NCBI GenBank assembly: GCA_030847615.1
Contig: JAUMIR010000001.1
Coordinates: 447,880,687-447,944,686, forward strand
Length of the DNA: 64,000 nucleotides
Direction: 5' to 3'
DNA from: Gambelia wislizenii
Taxonomy: Eukaryota; Chordata; Lepidosauria; Squamata; Crotaphytidae
The notes under the pieces were generated by a model. It ran no database searches and was not told where the DNA came from. It was given only the letters and a program-made list of their open reading frames with translations. This document shows, one piece after another, positions 23,279 through 34,528 of this stretch (position 1 is its first letter; the number at the start of each line of letters is the position of its first letter). The translations under genes were made by a program, and so were the position numbers.

Positions 23279-24400
23279 GGCTGCCCGGCCCAGCGCGTGG
23301 GGAGGGGGCTCCGGGGGCTCCGGCTCGGCTGGGCTCGGCTGGCCGCTTCCTCTACCCGCCCCGCTCGGCTTCCACGGGGCCGGTGTGGGGCTGGGCGCCT
23401 TGCCGCCTTTGCTTGAGGAAGGCGATGGGGGGCGGGAGGGGGCCGGGCGCGGACTCTGCTTCCTGCGGGCCTTTCCTTCCTTTTACCTGGCCGGGCGCGG
23501 GAGCAGCGAGGGAGGGAGGGGGACCCAGGCACCCACCCCCTCCAGCCGCGCCTCTGGCTGCTCCCCGGCGCTTCCTCGGTAGGTCTCGAAGTAGCCGCGG
23601 CTCTTCCTGTTCTTCTTCCCCCTCCTCTTCTTCCGCGGGGTTGGAGGCGGGAGCCGGGGTGTGTGTATGGGGGGGGGGGACGCAGGGAAGGCAAAGGCGC
23701 TGAGGAGGGGCGGGGAGGGAGGCGAAGAGCGAGCGAGCGAGCGAGAGGCTCCGCTACCTGCTGGCCCGAGCCTGGCCGCTTCCCCGAACGGGGTGGCGAG
23801 GGAGCTGGCAGGGAGGGAGGGGAGCCCAGGCGGCTGCTTTGCAACTCTGGCTGTCCGGCGCGGTGGGGGCGCCTCAGGTTGGCGGCGGCGGCGGCGGCAG
23901 CAGCAGCAGCGGCAGCACCGTCATCCTGGCCTGCGCTGGTCGGGGCTGCTCCTGCGCCGCCGGCTCCTCCGCTCACATCCTCGCGCGCTCCCTGGGCTTC
24001 GGAGCGGGGGAAGCCGGAGCGTCACTCTGGACGGCGGCGGCGGGTGCTGGTGGTGCCCAGGGCTCCTCGCGCGCGCCTCGGCCCCTCCTCCCCCTCCCCG
24101 TCGTCCTCGCGCGCCGCTCCATTCGCCGCTCGCGCCCCCAGCTCGGGCGCCCCCTGGGTGGAGCAGCGCGCACGTCACCGCCTCCGCCTCCGCCTTTGCG
24201 GTTCCCCTTCCCAGGGCGCGCGCGCAGAGTGACGGACGGACGGCCCGGCGGACGGAGGGACCGAGCAGCTTCTGCTTGGCGCCCCGCCCCGCCCCTTCCT
24301 CTGTGTCTCTGAGGCCAGGGAGCCCACCGGTTGCACCCGGAGTGCGCATGCTCGGCACCCTGCCCATCGCCTACGTCTCGCCTCCTCTCTCCCTCCCGAG
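23279..24400 (-). promoter_or_regulatory. IRF2BPL: IRF2BPL 5' UTR and TATA-less promoter region
   Basis: Very GC-rich sequence directly upstream of the ATG, with no TATA box in sight. Overlapping GC boxes (CCCCGCCCCGCCCC) lie at 24282-24296, a CRE half-site ACGTCA at 24172-24177, an NRF1-like TGCGCATGC near 24342 and a CTCF-like core near 24150. The start site cannot be placed precisely from sequence. The ATG context has G at -3 and T at +4, which is adequate. Confidence 0.65.
24147..24160 (-). promoter_or_regulatory. CTCF-like core motif
   Basis: The minus strand reads CACCCAGGGGGCGC, matching the AGGGGGCGC core of the CTCF consensus with mismatches at two upstream positions. It lies in the IRF2BPL promoter. 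Confidence 0.4.
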
Positions 24401-25016
24401 GTGTGTACAACCGCTGAAGCCAGGCGTGGAGAAGAAGGAGACCCCCCCCTCCCTCCCTCGCTCGCTCACACACCCAGGGCCCTGCTTGGCAAAGCCAGCC
24501 TCCGCTCTCCCCCCTCCCCACCCGCCTGGCTTCTCCTCCATGGCGGGTTCCCCAAAGCGAAACACCCCGCCAGAAGAGCCCAGGCAGGAGGCGGTCGCCC
24601 GCTTTCCAGGCGAATGGTTTCTGCCTGCAAAGGCCTGGGGCTTGGGGAGGGACGGGGCGCCGTGGCTTCGTGGCGGGGATTGCAATTAAATGTCCTCCCC
24701 CGGCTTCCTGCTGCCGTCAAAATGAATGGCGAATCCTAAAGAGGCGGCGGGAGGGGCGGGGGGAGCTCTCTGCCCTGGAAAGCCTGCGCCTGACTTGCCG
24801 GGTGTATGACTTCCACGAGGACGCGCGCGTGGCTGGCGGGTCGGGGGAGGGCGCGTTTTCCCCACCCAAGCCTTGGCTCGAGACCTCTGGCCTCCTTTAG
24901 CCACAGAGAGAGCGAGCGAGAGAGCGAGCTCAGGGCTTGGCCAGCCCGGCACTCCGTCCCCGCGGCCCCCCTGAAGGTGGCGATCCTGTCTTCGTGCGCC
25001 GCTGACTCGGGAGGAG

Positions 25017-25030
25017 GCGCCAGGGGGCGC
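25017..25030 (+). promoter_or_regulatory. CTCF-like core motif
   Basis: GCGCCAGGGGGCGC matches the CTCF core well, about 1.75 kb upstream of the IRF2BPL ATG and in the orientation opposite to the motif at 24147. Confidence 0.45.
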
Positions 25031-25708
25031 GGCGGGATCTGGCCCCCCCTGGCATCGGGCTGGAGCGGGAGGGGAGCGGGGAAGGCTCAGTGTCAAGACT
25101 TGCCTCCCCGGATCTGGGGCTGCGAAGAACGAGGCGGGCCCTCCCGCAAAGGCCACCCAAGCCTAGGGACCTTCGGGGCCAGAGATGCCGGTAGGCGCCC
25201 CAGCCCCCGCCCCCGCAGATCGCTACGGAAGCGGGTTGCCCTCTTTGGCCTCGCTGGTAGGCTCTGCCTGCCTCCCAAAAGAGAAAAAGCCAGGCCTCCG
25301 TTCGGGCCCCGGCATGGCCGCGCCGTCGAGGGGGCCCTTCTCTCGCCACCCCCGCCCCCTTCAGCTGGAGTGTCTTCCTTCCCCGGGATCTGGGCAGAAG
25401 GGGGCACCCCGGGTGGCAGCACAAGCTGGTGTCGAGGCTCGCGACACCCCGGACTTGTCCTGCGTTAAAAAACGTCGGGCATCTCTTCCCCACAAAACAA
25501 GTAGGCACGCCGAAACCCTGGCAGGCAAGTCGCTATTACTTGGGCACTTCTTGAAGACAGTTGCAGCGGGAGGGCAAATTACTTTCCCTGTCTATTACCA
25601 CTGAAACGTCCTTAACTTATGAAGGCTTTTACAAACACATTATGTACTGAGAAGTGCCCTCCTTGCGTTCAGTGTAGATTAGAATATTTATTTATTTAAA
25701 TATGTATT

Positions 25709-25830
25709 TGTTCTTGTGTGCCTTCAAGTCATTTCTCATTTAAGGCAACCCTAAGGCGACCCTATCACAGGGTTTTCTTGTCAAGTTTGCCATTGCCTTC
25801 CTCTGAGGCTGAGAGAGTGTGGTTCCTGCC
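25709..25830 (-). repeat. tRNA-derived SINE, 3' half
   Basis: Minus-strand body and tail of the ACA-tailed SINE: CCTTCAAGTCATTTCTC, GGCAACCCTAAGGCGACC and the CAGGGTTTTCTTG block. The tRNA head is missing. It sits at the upstream edge of the IRF2BPL CpG island. Confidence 0.8.
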
Positions 25831-25974
25831 CCATATCCAAAGATCTCATGGAGGGGTCTTTAGTATTCCTGGGAGGCTCGGCAGCAACTGCCTTAATATT
25901 TTACTGCTCCCTCATTTAGTACATTCTGATCTGATACGAATTCCAGAAGAGTTTTGGTCAGATTTTGGTCCTTT

Positions 25975-26330
25975 TGTCAGATCATTTCGATAGGGGCCCA
26001 CCCCACCCTAATCTTCGGGGTCGGGCTTGAACCCCCACTTCCCCTCGTTCCAGGGTTCATGCCCAAAGTAACACCAGTTTAGAAACTGGCACTGCCGGGG
26101 AATTGGGGTGTGAAGAGACTCGCCTGTTGGGCGAGCGGATCCGGGTTGCTTCACCGACTTGCCCTCCGGCCCTTTGCTGCCCGGCGTTGAATCAACCCAT
26201 TCCCCGGGGTGAAGGAACAATCAGTCCCACCCGCGGAGAAACTGCCGCGTCTGACGATTGGCCAGGCCAGGGCCGGGTCATCCCGTGCCTTGTAAGAATT
26301 ATTACTCAGCTCTTTAGTGACAGAGAAGGG
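25975..26330. other. Unique moderately CpG-rich segment
   Basis: No repeat or gene was recognised. It contains a CCAAT-type GATTGGCC near 26257 and several CpGs, 2.7-3 kb upstream of the IRF2BPL start. It could be a distal regulatory element. Confidence 0.35.
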
Positions 26331-26894
26331 GACGAGAAACGCCGGAAAAGCCGGCTTGGGTTTTATGCAGAATCTTTACAACAAAAAAGATAAGGCCTCT
26401 CTTGCTTTTGGTGTTGATCCGGAATAAGGAGTGCACCCTGGTTTTCTCCCTCTTTCCTCCCCCCATACATGTCTCTAAACTTTTAAAATGGCAACCGGTC
26501 CTTTTTGGTTGGGAATGAAAGGTTACCCAATTCTTGACAGATATATTGGATACTTCCAGACAGATAACTCCTAGCAATATGAATAAAAACAGATGGCTCA
26601 TTTTTTCTGTCTTTTTTTTTGGGGGGGGGCTGCCAGGTGAGGCTTTTACTGTTCAGTCCTAGTGCCACATTCAGGACAGTTTATGGGAGGCCGAGAGAGT
26701 GTCGCCTTCCCTTTGCAGCCCTCTGCAGTTACACATCAGATAAAATCCCCGAAAGGAAAAGGATGGCAGTGACTGTTAACTGGGAGCTGTAGAAGTCCTC
26801 TGCTGGAAACAGCACCTCTGGGGCATATAAACGCTTCTTCCACTTCTGTCTATACTGGGGTGGGGGGGAAGGCTACCACCCTATAATATCTCCT

Positions 26895-27070
26895 TGTTGT
26901 TCTTATGGTCCATTGACTTATGATAACCCTCTCATAAGGTTTTCTTGGCAAGATTGATTCAGAGGTTTGCCATTCAGAAGTTTCAGAAGCTGTCCATTCA
27001 GGCTGAGAGAAGATGACTAGCTTGACTAGCGTAAGATCACTACACTAGCCATGCTCCTAACTCTGGTCGC
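26895..27070 (-). repeat. tRNA-derived SINE, rearranged copy
   Basis: The GTTGTTCTTATGGTCCATTG tail and AAGGTTTTCTTGGCAAGATT body of the ACA-tailed SINE are present. The head is scrambled by a small internal duplication near 26970. Confidence 0.65.
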
Positions 27071-28117
27071 CCTGAGAGAGATCCTACATCAAGTACACTC
27101 CTCCCTACCCTGTTCTCCCTGCCTTGTTAGCTGCAGCTGCTCTTTACTGATGGAGAGGGAAAGAAGGGGAGATCCCATTCAGAGAGGAAAGATGCAGCTG
27201 GTCTAGGCTGGAGGGGGGGGGATTAAGATGTGCTCCCAAATGACGGTGCACTCCTATCCCTTTCCTTTACCTCTCATCCAGTCTTTGGCATCCAGTCTTC
27301 CTCCTCTGCATTGCTTCCCCTTCCCTCCTCACTGGTATGGAGCAGCAGCACCCCGCCCAGGGGCCCAAAAGGCAAGCAAATAGCCTTCTCTTCCCCATCC
27401 AAAAAAGACATATTCATCCACAAGTCACACTTATGTGCATGTAAGCCACTCACAAGATTCTGTCACTGGAGTCTTAGTCCAAAACACAAACCACTGCACC
27501 AGGCTGGCTCTCTAAAGAATAAACTCTGCTGAACTCTATAGCTTTTCCTCCTGAGTAGAGAAATAAAGCAAGGATTGGCAACAATGGTAGGTTTGGGGTG
27601 CACTTTTTGGCCAAAAAAGCAGCTTGTCCACACCTGAGATAGAGGATTGCTCAGTGAATGGTACAATTATGTGCATTTTTGGTCAGAAGTAAGTCCTACT
27701 GTGTTTAACGGTCCTTACTCCTAGATAAATAACCTCCAAAAAGCATTGATACAGGAAAGTACTTCTGAGCAGATCTTCCATGAGCTGCATTGTGAGAGCT
27801 TGTCATCATTCTCAGGGCTGGGTACTAACAATGGTGGCAAGCAACTTGGGACTTCTGCTTAACTCAAAAGCATTTGGTGCTCAGGCTGAGCATCCAGTAG
27901 ATGTTAGGTTTTAGAGAAATTCCACCAGTCATCAATCCTACTCTATCCAGTTAACCTTCTAGCCTCTCCAAAAGAAATTATTTCCTTTTATGACCCTTTC
28001 TATAGTTTCTTTCATCATCTTCTGGATCTACATCAGGCACAGGGAGCTGTGTGGCCCTTCGGATGTTATCTGGACTACAACTTCCATCATCCCTCATCAT
28101 TGGCTACAGCTAGACTT

Positions 28118-28330
28118 TGTTGTTGTCACATGACTTCAAGTTGTTTCCAACTTATGGCAGCCCTAATGAGAAAATCGCAGGACTTTCTTGGCATGATTTG
28201 TTCAGATAGGGTTTGCCATTACCTTCTTCTGAAGCTGAGAGAGCATGGCTGGCCCAAACCCAGAGGATTTCCTTGGTGAAGCAAGGATTTAAACCCTGGT
28301 TTCCAGAGTCCTAGTTCAATACTTAGCTGG
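28118..28330 (-). repeat. tRNA-derived SINE
   Basis: Near full-length minus copy: GTTGTTGTCACATGACTTC tail, TTTCTTGGCATGATTTG body, and a diverged AAACCCTGGTTTCCAGAG head. Confidence 0.8.
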
Positions 28331-28580
28331 ACAATTGGAATTAGAGTTGAACAATAGCTGCAGAGCCTCACATTCCTTACTCCTGGACTTTATCTCTAAA
28401 TTTGGTGATCCCTAACAATGCAATGTATGCAGAGGCAGAAAGTAGGCCTGGTCAGTTCTTTTCCCTAACAGGGAAGGCTAGTGTCTAACAGGGGAAGGAT
28501 TTATCCTTTAAAAAATTATTATATTTTTATAAGTATTATTAAAAAGAAAAAAGAAGAAACAGGAAAGGGGGAGGCGTATT

Positions 28581-28806
28581 CAATAGACCCTTGGTATCTG
28601 CTGGAATTTGGTTCCAGGACCCCCCCATGGATACCAAAATCTGTGGATGTTCAAGTCCTATTATATACAGTAGAGTAGTAAAACTGTGTCCCTTACATAA
28701 AATAGCAAAATCAAGGTTTGCTTTTTGAATATTTTTAAAAAATATTTTCAAGCTGTGGATGGTGGAATTTGTGCATGCAGAATCCGTGGATACAGAGGGC
28801 CAACTG
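28581..28806. mobile_element. Mariner/Tigger-type MITE, ~226 bp
   Basis: The right end reads GGATACAGAGGGCCAACTG followed by TA. The left end CAATAGACCCTTGGTATC is its diverged inverted partner. The internal CAAAATCTGTGGATGTTC and ATTTTTAAAAAATATT parts match the better-preserved copy at 53535-53765. The family transposes through TA sites, and the left TA is mutated. Confidence 0.75.
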
Positions 28807-28844
28807 TAGAAGATATGACCATGGATTAACATATACATTAATAC

Positions 28845-29060
28845 TGTTGCTGCTGTTATGTGCCTTCAAGTTGACTGTCTTATACCAACATTATTCTAAA
28901 GAGTTCTTGGCAAGATTTATTCTGAGAGGCTTGCTGTTGCCTTCTTTTTAGGCTGAGAGAGAGTGACTTGCCCAAGGTCACCCACTGGGCTTCTGTGTCT
29001 GAGCAGGGATTCAGGGCCCTAGTTCAACATTCAAACCACTACTCTACACTGGCTATTATA
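28845..29060 (-). repeat. tRNA-derived SINE
   Basis: Full-length but diverged minus copy, with GTGACTTGCCCAAGGTCACCC and a CAACATTCAAACCACTAC head. Confidence 0.85.
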
Positions 29061-29329
29061 TAAGTTGGCCATATTTCCAAAAACACATTTGTCTTGAAGT
29101 TGGTGTCTATAAAATACACATTAATGTGTAATTAAAGCAGTGGAATCTCTGACCAGTGAACAATAGATGGAAAATGTTTATCTTTCCAGTCATGAGTACA
29201 AATCTTTTGGCAACAGTAAGAACACACAGAATCCAACCAGGTTGATCATCAGTTAAATTCAATGTCTCAAGACATAATTTGAAAGAACACCTGTGTCTAC
29301 AAATATCATATATTCTTCCAATATAAAAT

Positions 29330-29466
29330 TGGTAGGTGCTGTAGGCAATATTTCAGAAGAAGGAACTGGCAAAACCACCTCTGAGTATTCCTTGCCTAAG
29401 AAAACCATATGGAATGTATGGGGTCACCATAAGTCAACAGGAGACTTGAGGGCACACACACACATT
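29330..29466 (+). repeat. 5S-derived SINE, 3' part
   Basis: It starts within the 5S-derived GGTGCTGTAGGC block and runs through AAAACCACCTCTGAGTATTC to GGGGTCACCATAAGTCAAC and a CA-repeat tail. Confidence 0.8.
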
Positions 29467-29854
29467 GTAATCCCATCCCAAAAGGGGGATCTACTGAACA
29501 CAGCTATATTATATGACACAAGGAAGCATTATCAGGATTACTTCACCTACATTATGCTGAAGTAGACAATTTCTTGCTACACGGGCACTGAGAAGCCTTT
29601 AGCCTAAATTCAGTTGCCGGTCCCAACTAGAACAATTGAATCAATTGCTGAATGGTTAAATCAACACTTGTTTAAATTCCACGGATTCAAATGGTCTCTG
29701 GTTGGGACTAACTACTGGATTTAAACTCTAAACAAATGTTTGATTATTATTATTATTTGAAGCAGCAGGGAGAAAACAGGGTTTTCAAGGTCTGTGGAGC
29801 TAATGTGGTCCCCTGGTCTCCCAATATTGCTCACTCCAAAACTTTTGGGGCAAG

Positions 29855-29955
29855 GGTAGAAATTGTGGGTCCATCCAGATGTTGCAGAACTGCATCTCCT
29901 AGCAGCCCTCACTAGCATAGGATTCTGGGAGCTGCAGTTCAATAATATCTGAAGG
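29855..29955. repeat. Short inverted repeat (CTGCATCTCC / GGAGCTGCAG)
   Basis: CAGATGTTGCAGAACTGCAT and ATGCAG-type arms face each other around a CAGCCCTCACTAGCATAG centre. It is the same family as the 8515-8660 copy. Confidence 0.5.
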
Positions 29956-30689
29956 GCCACACAATTCTAACATAATTTAGGCCTTTTTCAGCTAGGTTGA
30001 ATCCACCAGCCTTGGCACAATCACTGAAGCCTTGAGTTCTAGTCAATGGACTTTACTTATGAGTGGCCATGTGTAGGTTTGCACTGCTAGTTTTGGTTTA
30101 GTTTTCAAAGTATCCTTCAACCTCCAGCCAAAATGCTCACAAGAGGTTGGAGCTGATTTACCATAATCCTTTGCTGGACTAATGACTTCCTCCCTAGCCT
30201 CCCTTTTAAAAACCTGATTGCTGCCTTGAGTGGATCAGTCCCAAAGCTGGGATTCCCAGGCCAAGCCTTCTGACTCAGCAAGGAATCCTTCAGAGCCATG
30301 ATAGTCAAAGCAGTGATCCATGGACTAAGGCCTGTCCATGAGCCATTGACTATCAGTCCCTAAAGAGCTTCCAAGAAAGAAAGAGTTAATTACCAATGCC
30401 AGCCATATAGCGGGGAAACACACTCATCAGAAAGCTTGGGAAGCTCTGCCTTAGAGCAGACAAAACTATTAGGCTCAGGGATGCAGAAAGAAGAAGAACA
30501 GAAAGGGGAGAAATCCTAACTAGCCTTCAGGGTGTTTGGGGGGCACTGAGAAAACAGCCGCAGAAGGGCTTCTGAGGTCTTTGCCCTTCCCACCCCAGCG
30601 GGTTCAGTCTTAGGATCTGCAGAAATCCTGCTTCCATTCTCAAGAGTGAGACCTTGGCCAGTGGGACTCTCGAATGCAGGTTGAGGTGT

Positions 30690-30905
30690 TTGATGCTGCT
30701 GCAGTTTATTTCATTTATATCCTGCCTTTCTCCCAAAAGGGACTCAAAGCGGCTTACAATAGAAGTAAAAACAACAGCTAAAACAACTTGGGAGTACAAA
30801 CGTTTAAAGAAGAGCATTAAACCATCATTCCAATTACAACACTACTTTTAAGATAACAACTTAAAAAACAATTAAAACACAGGAAATACATATTAGAAAT
30901 AACAC
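30690..30905 (-). repeat. LINE 3' terminal fragment
   Basis: Antisense LINE 3' end containing TATATCCTGCCTTTCTCCC and CAAAGCGGCTTACAATA, followed by A-rich sequence. The family is not certain (L2-like or BovB-like). Confidence 0.55.
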
Positions 30906-31046
30906 ACCTAAATTGTATGTCCCCATACTTTGCTCAGTTAATTCTGAAGGCCTGTTTAAACAGGAAGGTCTTTGCCTCCACGCAGCACAGTTAAAAAGAA
31001 AACAAACTGGATCCCTGCCAGCTGAGTGCAGGCGCTCAAATCAGAA

Positions 31047-31460
31047 GAATCATAGAATCAAAGAGTTGGAAGAGACCACAAAGGCCATCCAGTCAACCCC
31101 CTGCCTTGCAGGAATACACAATCAAAGTACTCCCCACAGATGGCCATCCAGCCTCTGTTTAAAAACCTTCAAAGAAGGAAACTCCACCACATTCTGAGGC
31201 AGTACATCCCACTGTTGAACAGTTCTTACCACCAGAAAGTTCTTCCTAATGTTTAGGTGGAATCTCTTTTCCGGTAGCTTAAATCCGTTGCTCTGTGTCC
31301 TAGTCTCTGGAGCAGCAGAAAACAAGCTTGCTCCAGCTTCAATATGACATCTTTTCAAACATTTAAACATGTCTACCATGTCATCTTCTTAACCTTCTCT
31401 TCTCCAGGTTAAACATACCCAGCTCCCTAAGCTGTTCCTCATAGGGCATGGCTTCCACTT
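31047..31460 (-). repeat. CR1 LINE 3' end, antisense
   Basis: It starts AATCATAGAATCAAAGAGTT and shows the same block order as the copies at 12757 and 16008. It has no functional frame. Confidence 0.9.
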
Positions 31461-31994
31461 CCTTTGAACTGCATATGTTTCTGTTCTATTGATCCTTCTG
31501 GGAAGAGGGGGAATGGGAACATGCTTTCATCCTATTTGTTTTAAAGAGACACAACTCGATGCCTGTGCCCTCATTTGACTTTCACCATAGCCCATCCATC
31601 TTGATGCTTCCTCTTTGGATGTTCTAAGAGTGGGCGACTCTTCTGGCTGTGAAGATTTCTTCCCCACCTTTCAGATCTCCAGGACTACTACTAGCCACCT
31701 TCACACCCTTCCCTGGTGTTAAGGCAACTTCTGGTTCAAAAGGTTGGTTCAGCCCAATTCTTGTGGGGATTATGGGTATCTTCACCTCCATCAGTGCCAG
31801 CAGGTTTCATGGCTCAGGATAAGTCAGAACATGGGCATTTTACTTTTTTGGACTAGACCTCCCATCACCAGCCACTATGGCCAGTAGGAATATTAGTCAA
31901 AGTTCTCCTATGATTTCTGGTGTGAGTGTCATGGATCCCTGTTAATCTGCTGCAGCAAAAACAACCAAGAACCTTGTGGCACCTTAAAGACTAA

Positions 31995-32195
31995 GGGCCC
32001 TTTCAAGCTAGACAATTATATCACTATGATCTCACTTGAGCTGCCATGACTGCATCCTATGGAATCCTTGGATCCTTGGAGTTTAGGGAGAGGCAAATAG
32101 AATTCTCTGCCAGAGGACTCTAGTGCATCTCTAAACTACAAACCCCAGGATTCCATAGGATGCAACAACGGTAGCTCAAGTGCTAGTGTGTAAGT
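31995..32195. mobile_element. hAT-like MITE with long imperfect inverted repeats
   Basis: GGGCCCTTTCAAGCTAG opens the element. GCATCCTATGGAATCC (near 32052) faces GGATTCCATAGGATGC (near 32147), and TTGAGCT / AGCTCAA lie further out. There is no coding capacity. It appears to be inserted within an older repeat, because CCTTAAAGACTAA precedes it and a TTATTTGG...CTTTTATGCAGGC piece follows. Confidence 0.7.
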
Positions 32196-33769
32196 AGTTA
32201 TTTGGTACATACTTTTATGCAGGCAAGCCCACAGTGGTCTACCAAACCTTCTGCCCAACATGTTCACCTTTAAAGCACCAGGAAGCTCTCTACTGTTGTG
32301 GCTGCTATGGTAATTTCAGATAAGGACACAGAAATTTCTGAGAAAGATGTTTGATTCAGTGGCTAGGAAGAGAACCAGAACAGTATTTCAGCACAACTGG
32401 TTTACATTTCCTTGTACTCCAAAAGAGCCCATTTGTTCTTTTCCTTAAACACTGAATCACCTTGATTTTCAACTTTAGGATCACACCAGGAACATGAGCT
32501 CTCAGGTCTTCCTCTTATTAAGAAGGGCCTTTCCCTTTGAGAACCAACACTGTCACGCTCTGGAAAATAATAACAATAATAATGCCATATTATCCCACAA
32601 TATTTTAATATGAGGGCCTTGGGTCCCATACTGAGAGATGGTGTGATCCATGTAAAAAATAAGTTTCTAGATTCTTGGGTAGAATCCAAATCATTGATAG
32701 GCAAAACTCCAGCCAGTAACATTTGGTGGAGTGGGAGACCGGGAATGATAACAATAATGAAAACAGTACCCTTGAACATGTACAAAGAGCCTCTCCCAAC
32801 CACTGAATTACCTGGGCTCAGGGTCGACATTAGATACTTGGGGTTATTGGGGGGGGGCAGAAACTTCCAGTTAGAGGGTCAGAGGAGGGCCTACTTCTGC
32901 TCTGGCACTTCTGCTTTAGCAGGAATCCCTGGCAAGCAAAACACAAGCTGAGCTCAGCCAGGGCAAGGAACTGGAAAGAGGTGTTCTCGCCAGGCCAAAA
33001 GGGCAAGAAGGGGAGGCCACTGGTCAAGAGGGGGGGAGGGTTGTCTGCCACGGGTAAGGCCTGCTAGGTAAGGCCAAGGCCTCTGCCCTGCAAGTTCCCC
33101 CCAAACTAGACCAGTCTATAGACAAGGCCTTCTGGTTCCTGTTCCTTCCAGCATGGCACTGCTGCTGCTGCCCAGACAACCAGCATGCAGTTTGTTGCTT
33201 CCCACGGCTGATTTATGCCACCTGGGAATTAAAATATGCCATTGGCAGGGATGGCTGGGGGAGGGCAAATTAGGTCCTCCCCCTCAATAAGAATTTTGCC
33301 TCCCCAATGAACTTGCCACAAAGTAGTTCAGGAGAGCCCTGAACAACACGCTAAGATACAGAAGGCAACCTAGTACAATTCCGGATATTTCCTGTGACAA
33401 TATAGTAGCTTTTAGTGACAAGTATAACAACTGATAACACATTATGGTACTAGGTGTCCTTCTGTATCCCCAAGGAACTTGTCCTTCAGTCCCCGACGAG
33501 AGGGAGTCCCTGAAGCTCCTCCACAGCCAGTCCTGTATTCCTATCCCCTCGGAAAGCTTGCCTGCCTCTTTCTCTGTACAGTCTTTCTAAAGGCTCAGCT
33601 CCAGGCTGGAGAGGTGACTTGCTGGGCTAGAAATCCGGAAAGTGGAGGGAACGGTTTCTCTGGGAGGCCAGAATTCTTAGGTGGCTGGTGGGGGGGCAAT
33701 GCTCTCACTCCCCCCTGAAAGGGAGGGAGGAATGCTAACAATAAGACTAACAGTAATGATAGAGGAGGC

Positions 33770-34290
33770 GGCGGAGGAGGCCTCGAGCAATGGCTGCACA
33801 GCAACCGCGCGCCCTCGGGGGAAGCCTAGGCGGGCCGGAGGAGGAGGAGGAGCAGCGCGGGATAGGCGGCCCGGCCCCGCGGCCCAAGGCTCGTCGCTTT
33901 CCCAAGGCGGCGGCCTTTCCTTTCGCTTTCCCGGCTCCCGCCGAAGGTCAACCAAGGCCGGGCCAGGGCAGCTCGCTCTCCCCCTTGGCGGGCCCAGAAG
34001 AAGGGAAGCGGGGCCGGGGGTGGCCGGGGGCTCCCTTCGCCCGGCCCTCGGCCTCGGTCCCCGTTCTTCCCCGCTTCGGTGGAGCCGCGACCAGGCCGGA
34101 GAGGAGGCGCCGGCGGAGGGAGGGAGGGAGGGAGGGAGGCCGGGAGGGGCGGCGCGGGCGTGGGGAGCTCCCCTTCGAGCCCGTGGCCGCCTTTCGGAGG
34201 CAATGAGCGGAGAGGCCGAGGCGGGAGCCCGGGCGGGAAGGACAGGAGGGGGGCAGGGGCGTGGCGGGGGCAAAAAGAGGACATCCACAC
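33770..34290. promoter_or_regulatory. Orphan CpG island
   Basis: About 0.5 kb of dense CpG sequence 10.5 kb upstream of the IRF2BPL start, with GGCGGCGGAGGAGG and a GGAG(GGAG)n tract near 34110-34135. Frames of 100-230 aa occur on both strands but are low-complexity Arg/Pro/Gly/Ala and resemble no known family. It could be a promoter of a noncoding transcript or an upstream regulatory island. Confidence 0.5.
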
Positions 34291-34300
34291 ACACACCCAG

Positions 34301-34528
34301 AAGAATTCTGCCCCCTGCCTGATAGTTTCCTTCAGTCCTGAGGTTTCTAGCATTGCGGTCACTGCACACTTTAAGCCAATAAGAGTTTCGGTGGCCGAAG
34401 GAAGGTGACCCCAGCGGGCCGAAGCGTCCTAGGTGTGGACGATTTTCAAGGCCTCGCTCTCTGCAACGCTAGAAAGGTGGAAACTGAAGGAATATTTCTT
34501 TTTTTAGGGAGGGGGGAGCAGAATTCTT
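34301..34528. mobile_element. Inverted-repeat element (copy A)
   Basis: AAGAATTCTGCCCCCTGCC with TTTCCTTCAGTC at the left faces GAAACTGAAGGAA with AGCAGAATTCTT at the right. Arms are about 50 bp. CTAGCATTGC on the left also pairs with GCAACGCTAG inward. It is related to the copy at 38521. The outer boundary may extend further, into the GGCAATGTCTTC block. Confidence 0.65.

Larger units (their letters stand above)
20990..25560. promoter_or_regulatory. IRF2BPL: CpG island covering IRF2BPL
   Basis: Continuous CpG-dense sequence runs from just past the stop codon, across the single coding exon and promoter, to about 25.5 kb. It is the largest CpG island in the window. Long frames on either strand inside it are composition artefacts except for IRF2BPL itself. 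Confidence 0.85.

Noticed and set aside
22076..23416. 446-aa open frame on the plus strand opposite IRF2BPL
   Set aside because: Arg/Gly/Ala-rich shadow of a very GC-rich coding exon; no domain, no conservation signature and no independent promoter.
23200..23976. 258-aa frame overlapping the IRF2BPL start, a possible upstream ORF
   Set aside because: The apparent first codon is GTG, not ATG; the nearby ATG is followed at once by TGA. The poly-Ala and poly-Arg content fits CpG-island noise.
33677..34369. 230-aa minus and 213-aa plus frames in the 33.8-kb island
   Set aside because: Mutually overlapping on opposite strands, Pro/Arg/Gly-rich, with no recognisable domain.
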